A program made the translations under genes and the position numbers. From assembly GCA_027451785.1 (NCBI GenBank), contig DAIDIS010000267.1:1-31574 (forward strand): a stretch of DNA of 31,574 bases. The letters are read 5' to 3'. Below are positions 15,645-23,121 of this stretch, piece by piece; position 1 is the stretch's first letter, and the number at the start of each line of letters is the position of its first letter. The DNA comes from Acidimicrobiales bacterium. Lineage in GTDB: Bacteria > Actinomycetota > Acidimicrobiia > Acidimicrobiales > JAKAVM01. The notes beneath the pieces are model-generated. The model made no database searches, was not told the origin of the DNA, and saw only the letters and a list, made by a program, of their open reading frames with translations.

Positions 15645-16205
15645 ATCTGGAAGCGCTACATGGACGCAGGCCTGTCGATCGGCAAGATCAGCAGGACGAA
15701 AGCCGAAGCATTGGTGAAAGACTTGGTCAAGAATGGCGAGATGCAACGAGACCAGGCTCAAAAGTGGGTCGACGAGTTGACCGAGAAGAGCCGCAAGAGC
15801 ACTGAGGAAATCCTCGATTTCGTTCGGCAGGAAGTCACCAAGCAAGTTTCGCAATTGAAACTTGTCTCCAGAGATGACCTCCCCAAACTCCTTAACCGTC
15901 TGAGTGGCGGCGACTTAATTTCTAGGGCACGTGAAGCTGGAATGCAGGCTCGCGGGACTGCGGCAAAACCTACGGCGAAAAAGACTGCAGCTAAGAAGAC
16001 TGCAGCTAAGAAGGCCACAGCAACTCGTACCGTCGCCAAGAAGTCTGTTGCCAAGCGCACAGCCGCCAAGAAGGCGCCGGCGAAGAAGACCGTTGCCAAG
16101 AAGGCCTCGATCACGCCCACGGCAACCGCCAAGAAGGCACCAGCCAAGAAGTCTCCGGCGAAGAAGACCGTTGCCAAGAAGGCTGTCGCCAAGCGTCCAT
16201 CCTGA
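15630..16205 (+). CDS. Phasin-like helical protein with histone-H1-like Lys/Ala tail
   Basis: A 191-residue protein in two parts. Residues about 1-105 are charged and strongly helical, with heptad-like spacing (KAEALVKDLVKNGEM, QKWVDELTEKSRKS), resembling phasins and polyhydroxyalkanoate-granule proteins. Residues about 108-191 are almost only K, A, T, P, V and S in KKTAAKK/KKTVAKK repeats, like the tails of PhaF-type phasins and bacterial histone H1-like proteins, which bind DNA non-specifically. AGGAG lies 12 nt before the ATG. It sits between the HAD gene and tlyA on the same strand. Possible roles are nucleoid or granule organisation, or RNA binding next to an rRNA methylase gene; the sequence cannot decide. 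The repeats at DNA level (15981-16010; 16077-16105 repeated at 16155-16183) suggest internal duplication. Confidence 0.85.
   Translation: MAQNDIWKRYMDAGLSIGKISRTKAEALVKDLVKNGEMQRDQAQKWVDELTEKSRKSTEEILDFVRQEVTKQVSQLKLVSRDDLPKLLNRLSGGDLISRAREAGMQARGTAAKPTAKKTAAKKTAAKKATATRTVAKKSVAKRTAAKKAPAKKTVAKKASITPTATAKKAPAKKSPAKKTVAKKAVAKRPS
15963..16200 (+). repeat. Internal Lys/Ala-coding repeats
   Basis: The 3' half of the phasin-like gene is built of AAG-rich repeats. A 15-bp unit is directly repeated at 15981-15995 and 15996-16010. A 29-bp block at 16077-16105 recurs exactly at 16155-16183. These repeats could allow length change by slippage or recombination. Confidence 0.85.
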
Positions 16206-16296
16206 TCCCGGTCATCGATCCTGACGACCCGTCAATCGTGATTGTCTCAATTGGCAAGCGGTTGCGGGCTAATAAGACCCAGTAGAGTACCTGGCG

Positions 16297-17148
16297 TTGC
16301 GAAGGAAGCTGATTTCCGAACTCACTCGAAGAAAGCTTGCCCTCGACTTACACGACGCCGAAATGCTGGTTGCAAATGGACGGGTTCTTGTCTCGGGAAG
16401 TTTGGCGACCAATCCAGCTCGACTGGTCGAATCCGGCGAGTCGGTTACGGTCACACCAAGTACGGACAGAAGTCGCCGCTTCGCTTCGCGTGCGGGCCAG
16501 AAGCTCGATTTCGCACTAGACCATTTCGGGATGACGATAGAGGGAAGGCGCTGCCTCGATATCGGCGCCTCTACTGGTGGATTCACGAGCTGCCTGCTTT
16601 CTCGTGGTGCATCACAGGTGACAGCGATCGACGTAGGCTATGGCTTGATGGACGAATCCGTGAAGAGCGATCCCAGGGTTATCTGCAAAGAGCGGGTCAA
16701 CATACGTATGGCGTCTTTGAGCGATCTCGGTGGAGAACAATTTCGATTCGCCACAGCTGACGTATCATTTCTCTCACTCAAGAAGCTGGCATCAAAGCTA
16801 TCCGGAGAACTCCTGTCACCCGACGGACAAGCGGTCCTGTTGGTGAAGCCTCAGTTCGAGGCGACTCGAAAGGAGTCTTCCCGCACCAAGGGCGTAATTC
16901 GCTCTCCCGAGATCTGGAAGAGGACGGTAATCGAAGTCACTGAAGAGTTCGTCTCACACGGCATGGGCATCATAGGTTGCGTGAGATCTCCAGTGTTGGG
17001 CACGAAAGGGAATCGTGAGTTTCTCCTTGCTTTGTGCGGCTCAAGCGACGCTGCCCGCTATTCCTCCCTCCAAGCCTTCGAGGCTTCGGAAGGCCTTTCA
17101 AGCCAATTCTCCTCCGACGGCCAAGTCGATCAAATTGGCCAAGACTGA
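16297..17148 (+). CDS. tlyA: TlyA-type rRNA 2'-O-methyltransferase (haemolysin A family)
   Basis: A 283-residue TlyA. It has an N-terminal S4-like RNA-binding domain (about 1-60) and a FtsJ-type SAM-dependent methyltransferase with LDIGASTGGFT (87-97). The catalytic K-D-K-E set is visible: K69 in RAGQKL, D155 in ADVSF, K184 in LLVKPQFE and E241 in GNREFLL. In mycobacteria TlyA methylates the 2'-O of 16S and 23S rRNA cytidines, which affects capreomycin sensitivity. The start is a TTG that gives the family N-terminus RRKLISELTRRKLA. TAGAGT lies 8 nt upstream and could be a -10, so this gene may have its own promoter in the 91-bp gap. nadK follows after 7 bp. Confidence 0.93.
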   Translation: MRRKLISELTRRKLALDLHDAEMLVANGRVLVSGSLATNPARLVESGESVTVTPSTDRSRRFASRAGQKLDFALDHFGMTIEGRRCLDIGASTGGFTSCLLSRGASQVTAIDVGYGLMDESVKSDPRVICKERVNIRMASLSDLGGEQFRFATADVSFLSLKKLASKLSGELLSPDGQAVLLVKPQFEATRKESSRTKGVIRSPEIWKRTVIEVTEEFVSHGMGIIGCVRSPVLGTKGNREFLLALCGSSDAARYSSLQAFEASEGLSSQFSSDGQVDQIGQD

Positions 17149-17155
17149 GCGAACT

Positions 17156-17986
17156 ATGACCAAGTTCGCTATCTTCGTCCACGACGCGAAGCCCGATTCA
17201 ATGGAGCTGGCCTCCAAGACTTCGGAGTTTCTACAGCACATTGGTCACGATTCCTTTACGGAGACCAACGAGTCATTTTCGCTGGAAACGCTGGAGAATA
17301 TCGACTTGGCGATATGCCTCGGTGGGGACGGAACCATCCTTCGCGCAGTCCATTCGGCAGCCCCAGTGGGCGTCCCGGTGTTGGGGGTCAATCTTGGACG
17401 CCTTGGCTATCTCGCTCATTTAGAAGCTTCTCAGCTTCAAGAAAGCCTCCGCTCATTCGTGTCCGGTAAATTCTCCATCGAAGAACGAATGACCTTGGAG
17501 ATCGCAACAACCAAGGCAGATGGCACCAGAACCCTAGTCGCTCAATGCGCATTAAATGAAGCTGTCGTCGAGAAAGCTATCTCAGGCCACACCGTGCGCC
17601 TTTCGGTTTCGCTCGGTGGAACGCAGTTCATAACCTACGCCGCAGACGGCTTAATCGTAAGCACCGCGACGGGCTCTACCGCCTACAACCTTTCCGCTCG
17701 CGGACCTTTGGTTTCGCCGAATCTGCAGATGTTGTTGTTGACTCCCGTATCTCCCCATATGCTCTTCGATCGGTCGATGGTATTGGATCCCACGTTCGAA
17801 ATTGTCGTTGAGTTGCTGGATCCGCGACCCGCACGACTCGTTGTCGACGGATTCACGAAGGCCGAGCTCCAGCCGGGAGACAAAGTCGTGTGTAAGCAAA
17901 GCCCATACCCGGCAAAGTTCGTCGTGTTCGAACCGACGAACTTCCAGTCGATACTGAAAACTAAGTTTCAACTTTCCGGAAGGTGA
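17156..17986 (+). CDS. nadK: NAD kinase
   Basis: A 276-residue NAD kinase that phosphorylates NAD to NADP with ATP or polyphosphate. It carries the GGDGT motif (56-60) with LRAVHSAAP following, GVNLGRLGYLA, an ALNEAVVEK segment (NE motif) and the glycine-rich TGSTAYNLSARGPLVSP. The frame is open upstream to 17015 inside tlyA, but the ATG at 17156, 7 bp after the tlyA stop, gives the family N-terminus MTKFAIFVHD and is chosen. tlyA-nadK-recN order is conserved widely in Gram-positive bacteria. Overall length fits the family. Confidence 0.95.
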   Translation: MTKFAIFVHDAKPDSMELASKTSEFLQHIGHDSFTETNESFSLETLENIDLAICLGGDGTILRAVHSAAPVGVPVLGVNLGRLGYLAHLEASQLQESLRSFVSGKFSIEERMTLEIATTKADGTRTLVAQCALNEAVVEKAISGHTVRLSVSLGGTQFITYAADGLIVSTATGSTAYNLSARGPLVSPNLQMLLLTPVSPHMLFDRSMVLDPTFEIVVELLDPRPARLVVDGFTKAELQPGDKVVCKQSPYPAKFVVFEPTNFQSILKTKFQLSGR

Positions 17987-17993
17987 ACGTAGG

Positions 17994-19718
17994 TTGCTGA
18001 GTGAGCTTCACGTCAGGAACTTGGGAGTAATCGACGATATCTTTTTGACCCTTGGACCTGGCATGACTGCGATCACGGGCGAGACAGGGGCGGGCAAGAC
18101 CCTAATTGTCGAAGCGCTCAAGCTGCTGATGGGAGGAAGGGGCGAACCGGCAATAGTACGTCCAGGCGCGAAAGAGGCCTTGGTAGAAGCCCGCTTTGAT
18201 GAAGAGGGCGCCGAGATACTTTGCAGTCGCACCTTGCCTGTCGGCGGGCGATCCCGTTCCTACTTCGGCGGTGAGATGGCGACTCTCTCACATTTGGCCG
18301 AAGGAGCAGGATCGCGAATCGACCTATATGCTCAGCACGGAAGCCTCGCCCTTTTGAAGCCGGCGACCCAACGAGACGCGCTGGATGCCTTCGCAACAAT
18401 TTCGCATGACAAAGCCACCCGTCTGCGCCGCGACATTCTCGCAGCGCAGGAGGAATTGAACTCTCTCTCCAGCGGGGATCAGTCGCTTGAGCGGGAACTC
18501 GATTTCGCCAAATTTCAGGTTTCCGAGTTGGAAGCAGCCAAGCTTCACGACGATCGCGAAAAGGACAAACTTCTTCAACTCATTGAGGCATTCTCGGTAG
18601 CTCAAGAGACTGCCGAAGCGATCGGCGACGCCCTCGAGGCTCTGGGCTCTGACTACGATGGGCAAACCTATCCGGATTTCGGCAAAGAGGAAGCTCGTGC
18701 GGGGCGGGCAACCTCAGGGTCGCGAGACGGTCGTTCACTACTCGCCAAGGTCCTTCCCAAGCTACGCAAGTTTCCCCAACTAGCCGAGGCGACCAAGGCT
18801 ATCGAGACCGTCCTTGCCGACATGGATGAGGCCGTCGCCATCCTCCAGGGTTTCCTCGGATTGACCGAGACGAGCCCGGCCGAGATTGACCGCGCTCACC
18901 AACGCCTCAGCCAAATCAATGAGATCACTCGCAAGTACGGAGGCTCCATTGCGGACGCAAACAAAGAGCTGTCCAGGTTGCGAGATCGCATCAGCGAGAT
19001 TGAAGGATCCGAAGCGAAGGTTGCCGAGCTCCGAAGCCTGATAATCGGGTTGCTATCCGAACTGAACGACGAGGAAGCTCGAATATTCCGGGCCCGCCAG
19101 CGTGCCGGTGGCTCCTTCGCTCAGAAGGTGAGCGACCACTTGAGCGAGCATGCACTCCCCCACGCCCGTTTCGAAGTGACCATTGAGGCTAGGCCGTCGG
19201 TGCTGGAGGGCGACAAAGTTACTTTTGGGAATGACAGGGTCGAGTTCCGGTTTAGCGCCAACCCTGGGATTGAGCCAGCCCCAATTGCAGGCGTGGCGTC
19301 GGGAGGAGAACTCTCCCGGGCCATGCTCGCCATCCAGTTGGTAAACGGCATGGGCCCGCCGACAATCGTCTTTGACGAAGTGGATGCCGGAGTTGGAGGC
19401 GCATCTGCCCTGGCAATCGGCAGGGCACTAAAGGCAGCATCCGAGAACCGCCAGGTCATTGTGGTTACCCACCTTCCTCAGGTGGCCGCTTTCGCCGACC
19501 ATCAAGTACGAGTTACGAAGATCGCAGGAAAGACTGAGACATCAACGACCGTCGAACATCTCGGTAGCGAAGACCGCATCACGGAGATCGCCAGGATGCT
19601 CTCCGGGTCGCCGTCAAGTGCAAGCGCACGAGACCATGCCCGTGAGCTGCTGGATAGGTGCAAATCCGGTTCTCGCGAGTACGATCAATCACTGGCAAGA
19701 GTTTCGGTAGTACCTTGA
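17994..19718 (+). CDS. recN: DNA repair protein RecN
   Basis: A 574-residue SMC-like ATPase for double-strand-break repair. Seen: N-terminal SELHVRNLGVIDD with Walker A GETGAGKT (29-36), a long helical middle (about 150-390) for the coiled coil, ABC signature ASGGELSRAMLA, Walker B TIVFDEVDAGVGG and the D-loop/H-loop region VTHLPQVAAFAD. The start is TTG, with GGAAGGTG about 9 nt upstream, overlapping the end of nadK. It is slightly longer than E. coli RecN (553). An insertion-like stretch rich in G/D/R/S (about 220-250) interrupts the coiled coil. LexA regulation is not visible. Confidence 0.95.
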   Translation: MLSELHVRNLGVIDDIFLTLGPGMTAITGETGAGKTLIVEALKLLMGGRGEPAIVRPGAKEALVEARFDEEGAEILCSRTLPVGGRSRSYFGGEMATLSHLAEGAGSRIDLYAQHGSLALLKPATQRDALDAFATISHDKATRLRRDILAAQEELNSLSSGDQSLERELDFAKFQVSELEAAKLHDDREKDKLLQLIEAFSVAQETAEAIGDALEALGSDYDGQTYPDFGKEEARAGRATSGSRDGRSLLAKVLPKLRKFPQLAEATKAIETVLADMDEAVAILQGFLGLTETSPAEIDRAHQRLSQINEITRKYGGSIADANKELSRLRDRISEIEGSEAKVAELRSLIIGLLSELNDEEARIFRARQRAGGSFAQKVSDHLSEHALPHARFEVTIEARPSVLEGDKVTFGNDRVEFRFSANPGIEPAPIAGVASGGELSRAMLAIQLVNGMGPPTIVFDEVDAGVGGASALAIGRALKAASENRQVIVVTHLPQVAAFADHQVRVTKIAGKTETSTTVEHLGSEDRITEIARMLSGSPSSASARDHARELLDRCKSGSREYDQSLARVSVVP

Positions 19719-19763
19719 GAGATAGGGATGCCCAGTATTTGAGAAGGGTCGGTCGGTAGGGAG

Positions 19764-21410
19764 TTGGCCAAGCACATTTTTGTCACGGGAGGAGTTGCTT
19801 CCTCACTCGGCAAGGGCCTGACCGCCGCATCTCTCGGTAGGCTTCTCAAGGCACGGGGCCTGAGGGTCACGATGTGCAAACTCGATCCCTACATCAACGT
19901 AGACCCCGGAACTATGAACCCGTTCGAGCACGGTGAGGTTTTCGTTACCGACGACGGAGGCGAAACAGACCTTGATATCGGGCACTATGAACGATTCATA
20001 GACGAGAACCTCAACAAGGGCTCCAATTCCACCACCGGGTCGATCTATTCCTCGGTGATCGCCAAGGAAAGAAAGGGAGACTACCTGGGCAAGACCGTAC
20101 AGGTCATCCCACATGTCACCAATGAAATCAAAGAGCGGGTTTTGAAGCTGGAGGCGGACAACCCGGACGTGATCATCACAGAGGTCGGTGGAACGGTCGG
20201 TGACATCGAGAGCCTTCCCTACATTGAAGCGATTCGCCAATTCCGCAAGGAAGTCGGACGGAACAATGTTTGCTACATTCACCTGACTTTGGTGCCCCAT
20301 ATCGGGCCGGCGGGAGAGCAAAAGACGAAGCCGACACAGCATTCCGTAACTGAGCTAAGAGGCCGGGGCATACAGCCCGACATAATTGTATGCCGGAGCG
20401 ACCAGGCGATCTCCCAGGAGCTCAAGGTGAAGATTTCGATGCTTTGTGACGTGCCCGTTGAAGGCGTCATTTCTGCAATCGACGCTGCGAGCATTTACCA
20501 AATTCCCCTTGCCCTCCACGACGAAGGTCTGGATGCCTATGTCTGTGAACTGCTCGGGTTCTCGGACGAAGACTTTCCATGCGACCTCTCCGGCTGGGAA
20601 GGTCTCGTCAATAGGGTCCTACAGGCGGATCGCAAAGTCCGTATCGGCCTGATCGGTAAGTACGTGAACTTAGCCGATGCCTACCTTTCCGTTGTCGAGT
20701 CGCTTCGGCACGCTGGCTTCGCTCACAAAGCGAAGGTTGATATCGAGTGGATCCAAGCAGAGGAAGTAACCCAGCTGCTCGGCTCCCAACTGATGCACGA
20801 CCTCGATGGCATCGTCGTCCCAGGCGGATTTGGAGAGCGAGGCGTCGAGGGAAAGATCGCCGCAGTCGGTTACGCAAGAGAGTACGCGATTCCATGCCTG
20901 GGCCTATGCCTCGGAATGCAGACAATGATCATCGAGTACGCCCGAGATGTCCTGGGACTCGAAGGCGCGCACTCGACTGAATTGAACTCGGACACCCCGC
21001 ATCCAGTAATCGACATAATGGACACCCAGCGCAAGGTGACGGACAAGGGCGGAACCATGAGGCTGGGCGCATACAAGGCGAACCTCCTTCCTGGTTCTCA
21101 GGTTGCCGAGGCCTACGGAACTACCGTCGTATCCGAACGCCACCGCCACCGTTATGAGGTTAATCCTGCCTATCGGGAGCCTCTCGAATCCCATGGGCTG
21201 GTCTGCTCAGGAACCTCTCCCGACGATCTTCTCGTCGAATTCATCGAACTGCCCGGGCACCCATTCTGGGTCGGGACACAGGCCCACCCTGAGTTTCGTT
21301 CGCGCCCTGACCGACCGCACCCGCTCTTCGATGCCTTTATCGGAGCCTCCCTCGCACGGGCAGAAGGCAGAGCGCCTCACCTCCTTGACCCCGACCAAAT
21401 ACCTTCCTGA
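19764..21410 (+). CDS. pyrG: CTP synthase
   Basis: A 548-residue CTP synthase that makes CTP from UTP, ATP and glutamine. The N-terminal synthetase domain starts KHIFVTGGVASSLGKG and contains the allosteric/UTP-site segments SIYSSVIAKERKGDYLGKTV and EVGGTVGDIES. The C-terminal class I glutamine amidotransferase has GGFGERG, the nucleophile in GLCLGMQ, and the His/Glu pair in AQAHPEF-like QAHPEF. The start is TTG at 19764; no upstream ATG or GTG is in frame. AGGGAG is directly in front of it, an unusually close purine stretch. The product CTP and the CMP kinase of the aroA-cmk fusion both feed pyrimidine nucleotide pools. Confidence 0.97.
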   Translation: MAKHIFVTGGVASSLGKGLTAASLGRLLKARGLRVTMCKLDPYINVDPGTMNPFEHGEVFVTDDGGETDLDIGHYERFIDENLNKGSNSTTGSIYSSVIAKERKGDYLGKTVQVIPHVTNEIKERVLKLEADNPDVIITEVGGTVGDIESLPYIEAIRQFRKEVGRNNVCYIHLTLVPHIGPAGEQKTKPTQHSVTELRGRGIQPDIIVCRSDQAISQELKVKISMLCDVPVEGVISAIDAASIYQIPLALHDEGLDAYVCELLGFSDEDFPCDLSGWEGLVNRVLQADRKVRIGLIGKYVNLADAYLSVVESLRHAGFAHKAKVDIEWIQAEEVTQLLGSQLMHDLDGIVVPGGFGERGVEGKIAAVGYAREYAIPCLGLCLGMQTMIIEYARDVLGLEGAHSTELNSDTPHPVIDIMDTQRKVTDKGGTMRLGAYKANLLPGSQVAEAYGTTVVSERHRHRYEVNPAYREPLESHGLVCSGTSPDDLLVEFIELPGHPFWVGTQAHPEFRSRPDRPHPLFDAFIGASLARAEGRAPHLLDPDQIPS

Positions 21411-21436
21411 CCCTCGACGGCAAGCGTCCGAGATAT

Positions 21437-22438
21437 TTGGATCCCCGACCAACCACTGCACATTCTGATTCCCGAGAAAACGGGCCGGAAGATACTTTCC
21501 TGTCCCCATTATCCGAAGACTTCCTCTATTGGCTACGAGTTGAACGCGGTAGGTCTGCTAACACTCTTGACGCGTACTCAAGGGACCTACTCTCATTCGA
21601 GGCATTTGTTCGATCAGCCACCGGAGGGATGGACCTTCTTTCCGTATCGCGAAGTGAAATTCGCGGCTATGTCCAACACCTTCAAAGCCTAAACCTCAGC
21701 AGCTCCTCGATAAGGCGCAAAATTTCAAGCGTGAAGGGATTGTTCCGTTTCCTGGTCGAAGAGGGATACGCCAAGTCCGATCCTGCGGGCGGGACAGCCA
21801 CACCGGGTATGATCGCCTCTCTTCCCAAGGCGCTCACCGAGGACGAAGTCGCCAAAATCATCTCGGCGCCTGATCCATCGACGCCCGCCGGGTCTCGGGA
21901 CCGAGCGATGCTGGAGCTTCTCTATGGGAGCGGGCTTCGAATTTCCGAACTGATCGACCTTGATATTTCCGGGCTTGCACTCGACCCACACCTCCTCAAG
22001 GTGACCGGCAAGGGCTCGAAGGAGCGTATCGTTCCCGTAGGCCGACTTGCACGGGAAGCGGTTTCCGACTGGCTCCGACCCAATAATCGGGGTGCCTTCG
22101 TACCCAATCAATGGAAGGATCGATCCGACGCGGCCGCAATCTTCTTGAGTGCCCGAGGCAGGAGGATCACCAGACAAGCAGTGTGGCAAAAGATGAAAGC
22201 TTACGCCTTGGAGTCCGGAATTTCCCCCGCCAAGATATCCCCCCACGTCCTTCGGCATTCCTGCGCAACCCACATGCTTGACCACGGTGCGGACATAAGG
22301 GTGGTCCAGGAGCTACTCGGTCATGCTTCCATCTCTACAACTCAGATTTATACGAAAGTGTCTACGGAACGCCTACGTGCCGTATACGAAACTGCTCATC
22401 CACGCTCCTCGACCAATCGAGGCAAACCGAACCTATAG
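21437..22438 (+). CDS. xerD: Site-specific tyrosine recombinase XerC/XerD
   Basis: A 333-residue tyrosine recombinase. It has an N-terminal SAM-like core-binding domain (about 24-110) and a catalytic domain with R168 (GSGLRISEL), K192 (TGKGSKER), H270 and R273 (PHVLRHSCATH), H296 (LLGHASI) and nucleophile Y305 (TQIYTKVS). Housekeeping Xer proteins resolve chromosome dimers at dif near the terminus. Location right after pyrG matches the XerD position in mycobacteria, and nothing around it looks like an integrated element. The TTG start at 21437 is the best available; the first ~20 residues are not conserved. XerD rather than XerC is inferred from context only. Confidence 0.93.
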   Translation: MDPRPTTAHSDSRENGPEDTFLSPLSEDFLYWLRVERGRSANTLDAYSRDLLSFEAFVRSATGGMDLLSVSRSEIRGYVQHLQSLNLSSSSIRRKISSVKGLFRFLVEEGYAKSDPAGGTATPGMIASLPKALTEDEVAKIISAPDPSTPAGSRDRAMLELLYGSGLRISELIDLDISGLALDPHLLKVTGKGSKERIVPVGRLAREAVSDWLRPNNRGAFVPNQWKDRSDAAAIFLSARGRRITRQAVWQKMKAYALESGISPAKISPHVLRHSCATHMLDHGADIRVVQELLGHASISTTQIYTKVSTERLRAVYETAHPRSSTNRGKPNL

Positions 22439-22503
22439 GCGCAATGGCCAGGCCGACGAACGCGCTCAGTGCGGCCATTTGCCAGCTTCCGGCCGATCCA
22501 CAC

Positions 22504-22516
22504 TGTAGAATCTACA
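22504..22516. promoter_or_regulatory. Palindrome overlapping a -10 box, predicted leaderless promoter
   Basis: TGTAGA-A-TCTACA is a perfect 6-bp inverted repeat around one central base, ending one base before the ATG at 22518. Inside it TAGAAT (22506-22511) sits exactly 6 nt before the ATG, the expected -10 position for a leaderless transcript. No Shine-Dalgarno is present. TTGCCA (22479-22484) would be a -35 at 21 bp, which is too long for a standard spacer. The palindrome could be a repressor site blocking this promoter. Confidence 0.45.
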
Positions 22517-22517
22517 A

Positions 22518-22871
22518 ATGGCGAATGAAGCAGCAACCGTCGACTATCGCGCCCTCTTGGAAGATGAACGCAACGAGCTATTGGAGCGTTTGGCCGAAAT
22601 CGGGTACCGCGCTGAAGGCGGTGTATCAGACCATACCCCCAGCTACGACTCCAATTTCGCCGATACGTCTCAGGTGACCGCAGAACGAGGCGAGGCAGAA
22701 GCTCTTGCCATACAGCTCCGAGAGACATTGAACGAGGTGCTCGGAGCACTTGAACGCTTGGATGCCGGTACCTACGGATCCTGCGAGAAGTGTGGAAACC
22801 CAATTCAGCCTGCACGTCTGGAAGCTAAACCGGCAGCCAGACTCTGCATCAGCTGCGCCTCGTCCAACTGA
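22518..22871 (+). CDS. DksA/TraR-family C4 zinc-finger protein
   Basis: A 117-residue protein with an N-terminal helical hairpin (about 8-85) and a C-terminal four-cysteine zinc finger (CEKCG and CISC, joined by NPIQPARLEAKPAARL). This is the DksA/TraR family, which inserts a coiled coil into the RNA polymerase secondary channel. At the coil tip E. coli DksA has FPDPVDRA with the important D71 and D74; here FADTSQVTA keeps the first Asp but has Gln in the place of the second. From memory, FAD-x-x-QVTAE is typical of actinobacterial homologues. It may therefore bind RNA polymerase without acting just like DksA. The start is ATG with no Shine-Dalgarno. The gene ends before three tandem repeats and a terminator. 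Confidence 0.88.
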   Translation: MANEAATVDYRALLEDERNELLERLAEIGYRAEGGVSDHTPSYDSNFADTSQVTAERGEAEALAIQLRETLNEVLGALERLDAGTYGSCEKCGNPIQPARLEAKPAARLCISCASSN

Positions 22872-22958
22872 TTCCGAATTTCGGAAAGAGCCGATAAGGC
22901 TTCCCCAGCAGCTCCTGCCGCACAATTCGAGAGAATCAACCGAAACTGAACGATCCGG

Positions 22959-23036
22959 CCCTGCGCGCCCGCTCCTCCGCTTAGCGCTGCACGCCTTCTC
23001 CTCGGCTTAGCCCTGCGCGCCCGCTCCTCAGACAAA
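22959..23036. repeat. Three tandem 26-bp imperfect repeats
   Basis: Three units of 26 bp (22959-22984, 22985-23010, 23011-23036) share the core CTGCGCGCCCGCTCCTC, with variants in unit 2. The third unit runs into the terminator. They lie downstream of the DksA-like gene and outside any believable coding frame. Function is unknown. Confidence 0.8.
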
Positions 23037-23079
23037 AAATCCCCCCGCCAGGCCCATGGGGACCAGAGCGGGGGGATTT
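23037..23079. terminator. Strong bidirectional intrinsic terminator
   Basis: AAATCCCCCCGC (23037-23048) and GCGGGGGGATTT (23068-23079) form a perfect 12-bp stem around a 19-nt loop. Read on the minus strand the stem is followed by TTTTTTG, a classical terminator for the IPT-repeat gene; on the plus strand the T-tract is only ATTTCC, so it is weaker for the DksA-like gene. It separates the two convergent genes. Confidence 0.92.
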
Positions 23080-23121
23080 CCTTCCGGTAGTTCCCTACCG
23101 TGAATTCCTATTACGAGACAG

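Noticed and set aside
21437..22438. Phage or integron integrase
   Set aside because: The recombinase is of Xer type, sits in the conserved pyrG-xerD context, and there are no att-like repeats, tRNA genes or cargo around it.
22959..23036. CRISPR array
   Set aside because: The 26-bp units are directly adjacent with no unique spacers, and no cas genes are present.
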